A stretch of DNA of 64,000 nucleotides from Bacillota bacterium (GCA_023435705.1 JAEYRH010000001.1:40977-104976), one strand, 5' to 3'. Positions 51,828 through 62,754 are shown, numbered from the stretch's first letter. A program made the numbers and translations. Notes: generated from the sequence alone by a model not told the origin.

Positions 51828-53165
51828 TCAGTCTTCCTGCATCCCCATCACCTGCTCGGTGGTGAGCCGATGCTCAGGCGCCACCGATTCACCGTGCTTC
51901 ACAAACGCGATGCAGCCGATGGCAATGATGAACGCCACAGCTGCATAGATAAACATCAAACCGTAGTTGTCTTTTGTCAGTGTCATTAAAAGCCCAAACA
52001 GGATGGGGCTGACAACCGCTGAACTGAATGAGAAGGTGTAGTAATAGCCAGTAAAAGCGCCGATATGTTTAGCGCCTGCAAGCTCCACCACCATCGGAAG
52101 CGAATTAATATTTACAAATGCCCAGAACATGCCGCTCAGGAAGAGAAGCCCGTAAAGCAGGGTAACTTGTTGAATGAAGAATAATGGCACAAAGATGCAG
52201 GTAATGCCTGCCAGGCCAATCAGTATCGTCTTTTTCCTGCCTATTTTGCCGCCGAGGATACCGGCTGGTATTGCAAATATCGCCAGACTTGCAGAAAATA
52301 CACCAAGCAGGATGGATGCCTGACCGCCTGTCAGGTGCTCCTGTGTGGCAGGGTCGATAAGGATTTCTGTGCAATACTTTGAGAAAAATGTCTCAATCGC
52401 ATTGTAGCCGGTGAACCAAAGAAATATTGCGACGAGGATTAAGAGAAGGCTCTTCTTCTCACCTTTGTCAAGCTCTAGCTTCTCTTTCGCTTTTTCATTC
52501 TTTTTGATGGCGTGCTCCAGGTTAAGGGAGGAGGGCTCCTTGACGAAAAAGAACAGCACAACCAAGGCTAACAGCATCACTACGCTGCCCAACCAGAACG
52601 GGGCATTGTAATTGAAAACTTTCACACCATCCACGATCTGTGGGTTGTTGTTTGTCATGCTGAAAATAGCCCCACCAGCGAAGAAGGCGATTATCCCGCC
52701 AATGCCGCCCATCATATTGATCACACCATTGGCTTTGCTCCGAAGAGGTGCAGGCGTAAGGTCTGGCATGAGGGCCACAACCTGTGAGCGCCATGTTGAC
52801 ATTCCGAATGTGAAAAGGATGATCACAAACATCAGCCAAAACAGAGAGCTGCTTGCTGTTGGGATCAACGCAAAGACAAGTGCGCATGCCGGGATGCCAA
52901 TTAAGATAAAGGGCATTCGTTTGCCGTATCGGCTGCGTGTCCTGTCGCTGAGCGACCCGAAGAAAGGCTGGAAGATTACCCCAAAGATGTTGTCAATCAC
53001 CATGATGGTGCCCACAGCCAAAGAACCTATTTGCCAGCCCCCAATTTTCCAGCCTGCGGTGAGCGGTGTAAGAAAGATTGGCACATAGGTGTTGTAGATT
53101 ACCCACACGGTTGTGGCGAAGAACCCAAAGCCGATCAGAAACGTCTTTTTGTAATCCAGCTTCAT
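51828..53165 (-). CDS. MFS sugar transporter, SLC45/GPH-like
   Basis: 445 residues, twelve predicted membrane helices. The loop after helix 2 has GSLSDRTRSRYGKRMPFILIG, characteristic of sugar-proton symporters of the sucrose/maltose and glycoside-pentoside-hexuronide type. A charged central loop (about 205-235) separates the halves. ATG at 53165 has AGGAGG upstream. No sugar-processing gene is next to it, so the sugar is unknown. Ends opposite asnB. Confidence 0.88.
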   Translation of the reverse strand: MKLDYKKTFLIGFGFFATTVWVIYNTYVPIFLTPLTAGWKIGGWQIGSLAVGTIMVIDNIFGVIFQPFFGSLSDRTRSRYGKRMPFILIGIPACALVFALIPTASSSLFWLMFVIILFTFGMSTWRSQVVALMPDLTPAPLRSKANGVINMMGGIGGIIAFFAGGAIFSMTNNNPQIVDGVKVFNYNAPFWLGSVVMLLALVVLFFFVKEPSSLNLEHAIKKNEKAKEKLELDKGEKKSLLLILVAIFLWFTGYNAIETFFSKYCTEILIDPATQEHLTGGQASILLGVFSASLAIFAIPAGILGGKIGRKKTILIGLAGITCIFVPLFFIQQVTLLYGLLFLSGMFWAFVNINSLPMVVELAGAKHIGAFTGYYYTFSFSSAVVSPILFGLLMTLTKDNYGLMFIYAAVAFIIAIGCIAFVKHGESVAPEHRLTTEQVMGMQED

Positions 53166-53365
53166 GGGCAAGCCTCCTGATTGTTTTTTGCAGAGCGTGT
53201 GCATGGTGTTTATATAGTTCCATTATAGGTCATCTTTTCTTGTTTGCAATAATATCAACAGGCATTCGAGCGTATGTTCCTTTTACCTAATCGGCTGGAT
53301 ATGTGCGATGATACGCTTTTTACGACAAATCAGCTCCCAAAACCTTGTGTTTGAACGCCCTTTGG

Positions 53366-53394
53366 TTGCTCATGCTGTGATATTGCTCTATAAT
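53366..53394 (+). promoter_or_regulatory. Promoter of the NfeD-like/flotillin operon
   Basis: TTGCTC (53366-53371), 17 bases, perfect TATAAT (53389-53394); ATG 32 bases on. Confidence 0.75.
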
Positions 53395-53425
53395 GGAAAC
53401 AAGATATCTCAAAGGGGGCGGTATT

Positions 53426-54154
53426 ATGTCCGCATGGTGGGATGGTTTAACCACTCTTCAGCAGATTTTCTATTATATTGCAATACCCTCCACTGTTGTG
53501 ATGCTGATCCAGACTGTGTTGATGATTCTTGGGTTGAGCGGCCATGGTGATATTGCCGGTCACAACGGCCCGATTGATGGCGGTGTCGGCCACGACATTC
53601 CCCATGACGCCATGGTGACAGGGCATAGTGGCTTTGGGGATGGCACGCACGCCATCGGTGGCCATGATACGGTAGCTGGATCGGGGTATGACACACATAC
53701 TGGTCATGAAGCGACTGATGCGGCTGACCTGGTTTCTTTCCGGCTGTTCACGTTCCAAAGTGTGATGGCCTTTCTTGTCGTGTTCGGATGGACCGGCATA
53801 GCCATGGCAGCAAACCGGTCAATCCCAGGCTTAGTCTCATTCCTTGTGGCGTTGCTTGCAGGCGCTGCTGCGCTATTCCTTACCGCGTGGTTATTCTTTA
53901 TCGTGTTGAAGCTGCAGAATGACGGCAATATGAAGTTGTCGAATGCTGTTGGCATCGATGGAGAGGTTTATATCCCGATCCCGGCTGGCGGACAAGGGCA
54001 GGGCAAGGTGAGCTTGCTGGTGCAGGGGCGTTGGGTAGAGTGTGACGCCATCACCATTGGGTTGGAGCCGCTGAAAACCAAGCAGGCGGTGAAGGTGGTC
54101 GGTGTGCAGGGCGGCTCAGTGCTCGTTGTGGAGCCCATACAAAAAGTTTCATAA
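53426..54154 (+). CDS. NfeD-like membrane protein with His/Gly-rich loop
   Basis: 242 residues. A membrane helix (about 13-34), a loop rich in His, Gly and Asp (about 37-95, with GHNGPIDGGVGHD, GHSGFGDGTHAIGGHD and more), two further helices (about 110-160), then a C-terminal OB-like beta domain (NAVGIDGEVYIPIPAGGQGQGKVSLL). This matches the YuaF/NfeD partner of flotillins. The His-rich loop is unusual and might bind metal. ATG follows AAGGGGGC; flotillin is 21 bases downstream. Confidence 0.82.
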   Translation: MSAWWDGLTTLQQIFYYIAIPSTVVMLIQTVLMILGLSGHGDIAGHNGPIDGGVGHDIPHDAMVTGHSGFGDGTHAIGGHDTVAGSGYDTHTGHEATDAADLVSFRLFTFQSVMAFLVVFGWTGIAMAANRSIPGLVSFLVALLAGAAALFLTAWLFFIVLKLQNDGNMKLSNAVGIDGEVYIPIPAGGQGQGKVSLLVQGRWVECDAITIGLEPLKTKQAVKVVGVQGGSVLVVEPIQKVS

Positions 54155-54175
54155 TAAAAGGGAGGGAAGGATTCT

Positions 54176-55540
54176 ATGGAAGGCATTGGTATTACCCTGG
54201 TGGTCATTCTCATCATTGTCAGTTTTGTCTTGTGGATACTGTCGCGCTACAAGAAGTGTCCTTCAGACAAGATCCTCGTGGTTTATGGTGCGGTCGGCGG
54301 GTCTGGCCGCAGCGCCAAGTGCCTGCACGGCGGCGCCACGTTCATCTTGCCGGTATTGCAGGCATATGCGTTTTTGGACCTCACGCCGATGTCCATCGAG
54401 GTCATGCTCACCAACGCGCTGAGCCGCCAGAACATCCGCATCGACGTACCCAGCCGCTTCACCGTCGGCATCTCCACCGAAGAGGGTGTGATGCAAAACG
54501 CCGCCGAGCGTCTGCTGGGCCGCAACCTCAGCCAGATCCAGGAGCTGGCCAAGGACATCATCTTTGGTCAGTTGCGCCTTGTGGTCGCCACGATGGACAT
54601 TGAGGAGATCAACACTGACCGTGACAAGTTCCTGGCAGCCGTGTCCAACAACGTGGAGACGGAGCTCAAGAAGATCGGCCTGAGGCTGATCAACGTGAAC
54701 GTCACCGACATCAATGACGAGTCCGGCTACATCCAGGCGCTGGGCAAGGAAGCCTCCGCCAAGGCCATCAACGATGCCCGTAAGTCCGTGGCCGAAAAGA
54801 ACCGCGACGGCGCCATCGGCGAAGCCAACGCCGTGCAGGAGCAGCGCATCCAGGTTGCTTCGGCTGATTCCAAGGCAATCACCGGTGAAAACGAGGCAAA
54901 GATCACGATCGCCAACTCCAACGCCACGTTGAAAGAGCAGCAAGCAGACGCCAACCGCCGCGCCACGATGGCGGAGAAAGTGCAAGCCGCCCGCGCATTG
55001 GAAGAGTCTTATAAGGCAGAGCGTGATGCCGAGCTTTCCCGCGCTGCCCGTGAAAAGGCTTCACAGGAAGCAGATGTGATCATCAAGGCAGAAATCGTCA
55101 AGCGCCAGATTGAGATCCAGGCCGAAGCCGACGCCGAGCGCACCCGCCGGTTGGCCAAAGGTGAAGCAGATGCAATCTTTGCCACGATGGAAGCCCGCGC
55201 CCGTGGTGTCAATGAGATTCTTGTCAAGCAGGCCGATGGCTTCCGACAGATCGTCGAAGCCGCCGGCGGCAACACCGACGCGGCCATCCGCTTGCTGATT
55301 GCCGACAAGATGCAGGATTTGATCAAGGTGCAGGTGGAGGCCATCAAGAACCTGAAGATCGACAAGGTGACCGTGTGGGATGGCATGAGCGACGGCAAGC
55401 CCGCCACCGCCAATTTCCTCTCCGGCATGATGAAGTCGATCCCGCCGCTGTCCGACATGTTTGATATGGCCGGCATGCAGCTGCCGTCCTATCTGGGCGA
55501 GAAGAAGGAAGCTCCTGCCACAGAAAAAACTGCGGAATAA
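54176..55540 (+). CDS. Flotillin-like SPFH protein
   Basis: 454 residues. N-terminal membrane helix (about 4-22), SPFH domain with SDKILVVYGAVGG and the long NALSRQNIRIDVPSRFTVGIS, then a flotillin coiled-coil region full of Glu-Ala repeats (about 190-350), and a C-terminal part with MKSIPPLSDMFDMAGMQLP. Scaffolds membrane microdomains in Bacillota, together with the NfeD-like partner upstream. GGGAGGGAAGG precedes the ATG. A terminator follows. Confidence 0.94.
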   Translation: MEGIGITLVVILIIVSFVLWILSRYKKCPSDKILVVYGAVGGSGRSAKCLHGGATFILPVLQAYAFLDLTPMSIEVMLTNALSRQNIRIDVPSRFTVGISTEEGVMQNAAERLLGRNLSQIQELAKDIIFGQLRLVVATMDIEEINTDRDKFLAAVSNNVETELKKIGLRLINVNVTDINDESGYIQALGKEASAKAINDARKSVAEKNRDGAIGEANAVQEQRIQVASADSKAITGENEAKITIANSNATLKEQQADANRRATMAEKVQAARALEESYKAERDAELSRAAREKASQEADVIIKAEIVKRQIEIQAEADAERTRRLAKGEADAIFATMEARARGVNEILVKQADGFRQIVEAAGGNTDAAIRLLIADKMQDLIKVQVEAIKNLKIDKVTVWDGMSDGKPATANFLSGMMKSIPPLSDMFDMAGMQLPSYLGEKKEAPATEKTAE

Positions 55541-55558
55541 ACACAGTCCAATCCACTA

Positions 55559-55596
55559 CGCCGCACCCGGGTTTCCAGGTGCGGCGTTTCTGTTTC
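55559..55596 (+). terminator. Terminator of the flotillin operon
   Basis: CGCCGCACC (55559-55567) pairs with GGTGCGGCG (55578-55586), then TTTCTGTTT. Confidence 0.85.
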
Positions 55597-55647
55597 CCTC
55601 CATTGAATAGATTCATAAAAAAGTTAACGAAAATCGTAAAATATTTA

Positions 55648-55676
55648 TTGTAATCAAATAGAATTTGTGGTATTCT
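55648..55676 (+). promoter_or_regulatory. Promoter of the DUF2975-XRE operon
   Basis: TTGTAA (55648-55653), 17 bases, TATTCT (55671-55676) with an extended TGTGG just before it. AT-rich upstream stretch. Confidence 0.65.
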
Positions 55677-55702
55677 TATGCCATCAAGATATGGAGAGAA
55701 CA

Positions 55703-56290
55703 ATGAACATGAAAGATTTAGAGAAAACCAAGAAGCTTGCCCGACTCACCAGGGTCATCTGTCGCATCACCATCTGGGCTACGGCCATCGGCACGGCGAT
55801 GCTGGCAATTACTGTGCTGGTCACTTTTCTCGTGTCCCCCGAACACATCAAGCCTCTGCAATACTCCGGCAATCTCAGCATCCTGGTATCGGGCATGTCC
55901 GTACCGGCAGAGGTTTTCACCTCAGTCGAAGCGTTGCGTAATTTCCTGCTGGGTGTGCTGAACCGTGTAACCGCCGGTGTCGTCATTTACATCATCATTG
56001 CCATTCATGTGATGGGCCTGTTGAAGACCGTGGAGAGCGGCGAACCATTTGCCGCCGAGAATGTGAGGAGGCTCCGCCGAATCAGCCTGGTGCTGATACT
56101 TGGGTCATTCCTGATTCCGTCCGTTTCTGCCGTCGCAGCCGCGACCACATCCCACATAAGCCTGATGGAAATAAAGGGTGACTCAATGTTCGACCTGACT
56201 CTGCTTCTCTGTGGCTTCCTTGTGCTCGTGTTGTCCGGCGTTTTCGGATATGGCGCACGCCTGCAACGTGAACATGACCAGACTGTATGA
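55703..56290 (+). CDS. DUF2975 membrane protein, copy 1
   Basis: 195 residues, four membrane helices. GLLKTVESGEPFAAENVRRLRR between helices 2 and 3 is the family's conserved cytosolic loop, and the tail LQREHDQTV recurs in copy 2. DUF2975 proteins of unknown function are regularly paired with a short XRE regulator, as here. ATG at 55703 with GGAGAG upstream. The first of three genes read together. Confidence 0.88.
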   Translation: MNMKDLEKTKKLARLTRVICRITIWATAIGTAMLAITVLVTFLVSPEHIKPLQYSGNLSILVSGMSVPAEVFTSVEALRNFLLGVLNRVTAGVVIYIIIAIHVMGLLKTVESGEPFAAENVRRLRRISLVLILGSFLIPSVSAVAAATTSHISLMEIKGDSMFDLTLLLCGFLVLVLSGVFGYGARLQREHDQTV

Positions 56291-56311
56291 TACGAAATGG
56301 AGGTTTCTTCA

Positions 56312-56857
56312 GTGAGCATTCATAGTCAGCTGGCTTCCGGAAGGAAAACGGCACACTTCATCAGGATCGCATGCACAATCTTATTGTTGTTAACCTTAGC
56401 CTGCACGATGATCCCTGTGATACTTCCGATTGTATCAATCATAAAAGAAAGCCAATCCACCGTGCAGGGTTCGATTGCCCAGGTGATTGCCATAAGCGTG
56501 GTTAATCTGATCTATCTCTCAGTCACCTTGATTGCTTCCACGGTGTTGCTCATCCAGATCCTGAAGACCGTGGAAAAAGGTGAGCCTTTTGCAAAGGCAA
56601 ATGCAATACGGCTCCGATGGGTTGGGATCATCATCATGGCCGGTTCGCTGATTAAGTTTGCTGCCATCGCAATCATTGCCCAATCGGCAGGCATAGATGG
56701 CATCAGCGGTGGCGCCCAGGCAGCGGTGCTATCTGACATTTATCATGGTGTGGTGAACGGCATCTCTGCTTTCATTCCTGGCCTGTTTGTGCTTGTGGTT
56801 TCGTTTGTGTTCGCATATGGAGCCAAGCTCCAGCGCGAGCATGATCAGACGGTGTAG
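56312..56857 (+). CDS. DUF2975 membrane protein, copy 2
   Basis: 181 residues, four membrane helices, paralogue of copy 1: ILKTVEKGEPFAKANAIRLR matches its cytosolic loop, and YGAKLQREHDQTV its tail. GTG at 56312 lies 7 bases after GGAGG; ATG at 56297 sits before that site. Tandem duplication followed by divergence is likely. Followed 17 bases later by the XRE gene. Confidence 0.86.
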   Translation: MSIHSQLASGRKTAHFIRIACTILLLLTLACTMIPVILPIVSIIKESQSTVQGSIAQVIAISVVNLIYLSVTLIASTVLLIQILKTVEKGEPFAKANAIRLRWVGIIIMAGSLIKFAAIAIIAQSAGIDGISGGAQAAVLSDIYHGVVNGISAFIPGLFVLVVSFVFAYGAKLQREHDQTV

Positions 56858-56874
56858 GGAGGGGAGGGGGCATT

Positions 56875-57102
56875 ATGGCAATCATTACCCGCCTGGATCG
56901 CATGTTAGCTGACCGCAAAATGCAACTGAATGAGCTTGCTGAGCGTACAGGGCTCTCCAATGTGAATCTATCACTGCTGAAAACCGGAAAGGTGAAAGCT
57001 GTGCGGTTTTCCACACTGTCTGCAGTTTGCAGGGAGCTCAAATGCCAGCCCGGTGACTTGCTGGAATATGTGCCTGGTGAGGACGATATAGAAGACGAAT
57101 AG
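56875..57102 (+). CDS. Small XRE-family regulator of the DUF2975 operon
   Basis: 75 residues. Helix-turn-helix in MQLNELAERTGLSNVNLSLLKTGK and FSTLSAVCRELKCQPGDLLEY, of the YozG/Cro-like type. Acidic tail DDIEDE. A long GGGAGGGGAGGGGG stretch precedes the ATG. Last gene of the operon, before a terminator. Probably regulates the DUF2975 genes. Confidence 0.92.
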   Translation: MAIITRLDRMLADRKMQLNELAERTGLSNVNLSLLKTGKVKAVRFSTLSAVCRELKCQPGDLLEYVPGEDDIEDE

Positions 57103-57121
57103 AATACTCCAACATTTTATT

Positions 57122-57148
57122 AGCCCGAATCATCGGGCTTTTCTTTTT
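57122..57148 (+). terminator. Terminator of the DUF2975-XRE operon
   Basis: AGCCCG pairs with CGGGCT across AATCAT, then TTTCTTTTT. Confidence 0.88.
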
Positions 57149-57181
57149 CTGCTTCATCTTAGCTGTTTAAAAAATTCGTTA

Positions 57182-57192
57182 TGTGGTATATT
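57182..57192 (+). promoter_or_regulatory. Promoter of the GGDEF gene
   Basis: TGTGG-TATATT, extended -10 (57187-57192). Transcription would begin near 57199, only about 10 bases before the first ATG (57209). Confidence 0.55.
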
Positions 57193-57208
57193 GTATAGAA
57201 TAGACGCA

Positions 57209-59443
57209 ATGAAAAATCTAGCCTCGCGTTTCGCAGGCCTTAGTATTTCAGGACAGCAAATGAGCAATCTGGATCAGTACCCATCCATGCAGTATCATGA
57301 ATCTGGAGACAACCTTGAGCATATCAAGGAGTTGATTAGCGCTGCCTGGCAGACGGTTACTTCCAACGTGGAAGCTGCTGGGGGGCTGATTGCTCAGGCC
57401 AAGGCGCTTTCTTTGTCTTCCGGATACACCAAAGGCGCAGAGGAGTGCTTGCTGCTGGAAGCCCGGTTTGACGGCGAGATGGACCGTTACTTTGATGCGC
57501 TTCACAAAGCAAGCAGTGTTTTGCAAAGTTATAAGGACCAAAATAGCTTAGAAGGCCAGATCCGCGCCAACCGTGTGCTGGGTTATCTTTACAGCAAGCA
57601 TGGGAAATATAACAAAGCGCTGGAGCATCTTTTCGACGCGTTGCGTAAAAACAAAGACAGCGGCATAGATGTGCAGGAAGGTATTTACCCAATCCAGGTC
57701 TTTTTGCTGAACAATATCGCGTTCATCTACGCCGACACAGGGCGGGCTGGTGAGGCTCTGAGTTTCTTTTACCAGGCATTTGAGCTTGCGAAAAAGAGCA
57801 GTGGCTCCATGATCTCGACAATTCTGACCAATATATCAGAAATGCATTTGAATACCGGGGACACGCGCATGGCGCTGCGCTATAATAAGATGGCGCTCAC
57901 CGAGATTAAGCGCCAGCGACTGGGCGCCCAAGACTTGCACAACTGCTACAACATTTTCGGCCTAATCTATAAAAGGATGGGCCAATACGAGAAAGCTCTG
58001 GAAAGCCTTGCTCAATCACTGGAGTGGGCGGAAAAAGGTGAATCCAAATTCAACCAGATTGTCTCAAGGCTTGAGGTGGCGCGGCTCCACCTGCATAATA
58101 GCAATCCCGTCTGTGCGCTGGAAATGCTGATGCCGGCTCTTGAGATGGCTGAAGAAATCAAAGCGAACGCACTATTAAAAGACCTTTGCCTTGTTTTAGC
58201 GGAGGCTTCTGAAACAACAGGCGACATGGCGGGATCACTCCGGTTTTATAAAAGGCATATGGAGCTCAACCAGGAATTGGCGACCAGAGAGGTTGAGCAA
58301 CGCCTGAGCGATTATACTGCCGAATTCAAAGCTGAGCAGGCCCAAAAAGATGCGGAAATCTACCGGTTAAAAAACATCGAGCTCCGGCAGAAGTCCATGG
58401 AGCTTGAGGAATCAAATAAGAACCTCAGGCTCATCAGCGAAATTGGCCGCAGGATCACAGCAACGCTCGATATCGATAATGTATTGAATACGATATACGG
58501 CAGTATTGCCAGGATCATGGATGCAAACTTCTTCGCTATTGGTTTGTATGACGCAAAAACTGAGGTTGTTGACTTTAAGATCATCATCGAAAACTCTGAA
58601 CGGCTGCCACTGCATATGGTCCGACTGGATGAAAACAGAGGCTACACCAGCCAATGCATCCGTTCGCGTCAGGAGATTATCATCAATGATCTGGAGGAGG
58701 ATGTAAGCCCCGAGGAGGCAAATTCTGATATGCTGGTTACAAACGGCATCCCCCCGCGATCACTGATTTTTTGCCCGCTTATCCTGGCCGGAGAGATCGT
58801 TGGTGTGATGACTGTGCAAAGCTACAGGCCCAATGCATACTCCCACAACAATATCGAAACAGTAAAGGCGATGGCGTCCTTCATCGCAGTAGCACTCAAC
58901 AATTCCAGAATTTCCGGTGAGTTGGTTCAAAAGGCCAATGAGCTGGAGTTGCTGTCAAAGACCGATCCGCTTACAGGCATCTACAACCGTCGTTACATCA
59001 TTGAGAAGATGGAAGAGGAAAGAGCCCGTTTCCGCCGATATGGGAAGCCGTTTTCGTTGATTATTCTGGATATTGACTTTTTTAAGCGCGTGAACGACAA
59101 CCTTGGTCATGATTGCGGAGATTATGTGCTTGCTGAAGTTGCCCGGCTGCTCCGCCAGACGCTTCGCGAGCAGGACTGCCTTGCCAGGTGGGGCGGGGAA
59201 GAGTTCCTGATCCTGCTGCCGGAAACTGATGCTGCCGGGTCTGAGGTGCTGGCTGAGAGGCTGCGAGCCGGTGTTGAGGAGCGTGACTTTGCTTATAATG
59301 GTAAGCGCGTGTCGATTACCTTGACAATGGGGATATGCCAATTCGGAGAAGGGATCACAATTGATGAAGCAATCCGCAAGGCGGATAACGCGCTATATGA
59401 AGGAAAAAACCAAGGCAGGAATTGTGTTGTTGTGGGTTCGTGA
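57209..59443 (+). CDS. TPR-GAF-GGDEF diguanylate cyclase
   Basis: About 744 residues, no membrane helix. TPR repeats (about 40-370; LEGQIRANRVLGYLYSKHGK, LHNCYNIFGLIYKRMGQYEK), a coiled coil, a GAF sensor domain (about 415-565), and a GGDEF domain with DPLTGIYNRRY, the intact active site GGEEF and an RxxD inhibitory site (REQD) five residues before it. Predicted to make c-di-GMP in the cytosol. Start uncertain: ATG 57209 follows the promoter almost leaderless; ATG 57260 has AGGA upstream; TTG 57191 falls within the -10. No other c-di-GMP gene is seen in the window. Confidence 0.92.
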   Translation: MKNLASRFAGLSISGQQMSNLDQYPSMQYHESGDNLEHIKELISAAWQTVTSNVEAAGGLIAQAKALSLSSGYTKGAEECLLLEARFDGEMDRYFDALHKASSVLQSYKDQNSLEGQIRANRVLGYLYSKHGKYNKALEHLFDALRKNKDSGIDVQEGIYPIQVFLLNNIAFIYADTGRAGEALSFFYQAFELAKKSSGSMISTILTNISEMHLNTGDTRMALRYNKMALTEIKRQRLGAQDLHNCYNIFGLIYKRMGQYEKALESLAQSLEWAEKGESKFNQIVSRLEVARLHLHNSNPVCALEMLMPALEMAEEIKANALLKDLCLVLAEASETTGDMAGSLRFYKRHMELNQELATREVEQRLSDYTAEFKAEQAQKDAEIYRLKNIELRQKSMELEESNKNLRLISEIGRRITATLDIDNVLNTIYGSIARIMDANFFAIGLYDAKTEVVDFKIIIENSERLPLHMVRLDENRGYTSQCIRSRQEIIINDLEEDVSPEEANSDMLVTNGIPPRSLIFCPLILAGEIVGVMTVQSYRPNAYSHNNIETVKAMASFIAVALNNSRISGELVQKANELELLSKTDPLTGIYNRRYIIEKMEEERARFRRYGKPFSLIILDIDFFKRVNDNLGHDCGDYVLAEVARLLRQTLREQDCLARWGGEEFLILLPETDAAGSEVLAERLRAGVEERDFAYNGKRVSITLTMGICQFGEGITIDEAIRKADNALYEGKNQGRNCVVVGS

Positions 59444-59607
59444 TCACTGCTGACCTTCTTGATTACTTTGTAACTTCACTCATAGTTTTTGAGCCATTCT
59501 TTGATAAAATGAAGATGGCTCATTTCTTATCGGTTGAATTCATTTTCCGGCAGTGATGGGCTGTGATGCATCGATATCTGTGAATCAGCAAATAAACAGG
59601 AGGGATC

Positions 59608-60069
59608 ATGATGATTACAGCAAATACGAAAGCTCCGGCATTTTCTCTGCCGGATGACAGCGGAAGCATTATTTCGCTGTCAGACTTCATTGGCAAAAAA
59701 GTGGTGGTTTATTTCTATCCGAAAGATGACACACCAGGCTGCACGGTGGAAGCCTGCAGTTTCCGGGATGCGTTTGATGAGTTCCTTGAGGCTGGCGCTG
59801 TGGTGCTGGGCATCAGTCCTGACGACGCGGCCTCCCACACGCATTTCCGCAAGCGGCACAATCTGCCGTTCCATCTGCTCTCCGACAGGGACCACAAAGT
59901 GGCCGAAGCATATGGCGCGTGGGGTGAGAAAAATATGTATGGCAAGAAGCACGTTGGGATCATCCGCAGCACGTTCATTGTGGATGAGGCCGGCATGATC
60001 ACCAAGGTGTTCCCTAAGGTGAAACCTGAGGGGCATGCGGCAGAGGTGTTGAAAGCACTGAAAGGCTGA
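59608..60069 (+). CDS. bcp: Thioredoxin-dependent peroxiredoxin Bcp
   Basis: 153 residues, reduces hydroperoxides. Peroxidatic Cys45 in DTPGCTVEAC and resolving Cys50, the atypical 2-Cys arrangement of BCP. FYPKDDTPG and RSTFIVDEAG are typical. ATG 59608 (or 59611) follows GGAGGGATC. A strong GC-rich hairpin without T-run follows at 60081-60115. Precedes the broken nitroreductase. Confidence 0.96.
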   Translation: MMITANTKAPAFSLPDDSGSIISLSDFIGKKVVVYFYPKDDTPGCTVEACSFRDAFDEFLEAGAVVLGISPDDAASHTHFRKRHNLPFHLLSDRDHKVAEAYGAWGEKNMYGKKHVGIIRSTFIVDEAGMITKVFPKVKPEGHAAEVLKALKG

Positions 60070-60077
60070 CGGGAAAC

Positions 60078-60116
60078 CCGGAGAGGCCCCTTCCCAAACG
60101 GGGAGGGGGCCTCTCT
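60078..60116. other. Strong GC-rich hairpin after bcp
   Basis: GAGAGGCCCCTTCCC and GGGGAGGGGGCCTCTC form a long stem over AAAC, with one or two bulges. TGGTTGC follows, so it is a poor terminator but could stabilise the bcp transcript end. Confidence 0.6.
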
Positions 60117-60182
60117 GGTTGCATCCGGCTGAGGCAGAGGGTAGAATGATTCACATGTCAAAGGCATTCCGGAGGAAACGCC

Positions 60183-60982
60183 ATGAACGATACGATTCAA
60201 CATTTGATTAACCGCTCATCTGTGCGCAGCTTTGACGCACGGCCTTTGTTGCCGGAGCACGAGCAGGCTATCCTGACTGCTGCTCTGCGCGCACCACTGC
60301 TGGCAACATGATGCTTTACACCATCTTGAGGGTGAAGGATCAGAAGATGCGCGAAACGCTTTCAGTCACCTGCGATCACCAGCCCTTCATTGCAGAGGCT
60401 CCGTTATCGCTGATCTTCCTTGCAGATTTTACCCGTTGGACTGTGCTTTTCGAGGCCTCCGGCGTTCCGGATCTGGCCAAGGAGAGGGGAATTGCATGGA
60501 GTGGCCCATCCATCGGAGATTTCCTGCTGTGCTGCAGCGACGCATTGATTGCCGCGCAGAATGCAGTGGTGGCCGCCCAATCGCTGGGCATCGGCTCTTG
60601 CTACATTGGCGACATTATGGAGAATTACGAAACACACCGGTCGCTGTTTCATTTGCCACCACAGGCATTTCCCATTGCAATGTTGGTGCTGGGGTATCCT
60701 AAGAATGGCAGGATGCCAGCACCGCGTTCTCGATATGATGGCAGCTATATTGTGCACGACGAAGTGTATCAGAGCTTTGCACCGCGGGAGTTACTGCATA
60801 TGGTAGAGAAGGAAGACGGGCATGTTGCTGACAACATACAGGGTGTCGAACCGGCAGAATACGTGCGCCGATTTTTCCTGAGAAAGCAAGGTGCCGAGTT
60901 CTGCCGCGAAATGGAACGGTCTGCACAGATTGCCCTCAATGCCTTTCTTGGCAGGGTGGAGATTGACGCGGCTGAAACATGA
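60183..60982 (+). pseudogene. Nitroreductase-family gene with a one-base deletion
   Basis: The first frame from ATG 60183 (after GGAGGAAACGCC) reads NDTIQHLINRSSVRSFDARP... and LTAALRAP, then runs into TGA at about 60309. The second frame continues as MMLYTILRVKDQ and DFLLCCSDALIAAQNAVVAAQSLGIGSCYIGDIMEN, the FMN-enzyme body. Restoring one base near 60295 gives RAP-TAGN-MMLY, the expected family motif. So either a true frameshift or a sequence error. The shorter frame from 60308 alone lacks the FMN-binding R-S-x-R start and should be inactive. Confidence 0.85.
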
Positions 60983-61044
60983 TGCTAGTATTGATTCTCA
61001 AATAGAGGCTTTTCAAAGCTGATTGTGTTGTTCAGGAGATAAAA

Positions 61045-62739
<1,695 letters not shown>

Positions 62740-62754
62740 TCAGTAACCCAAACT

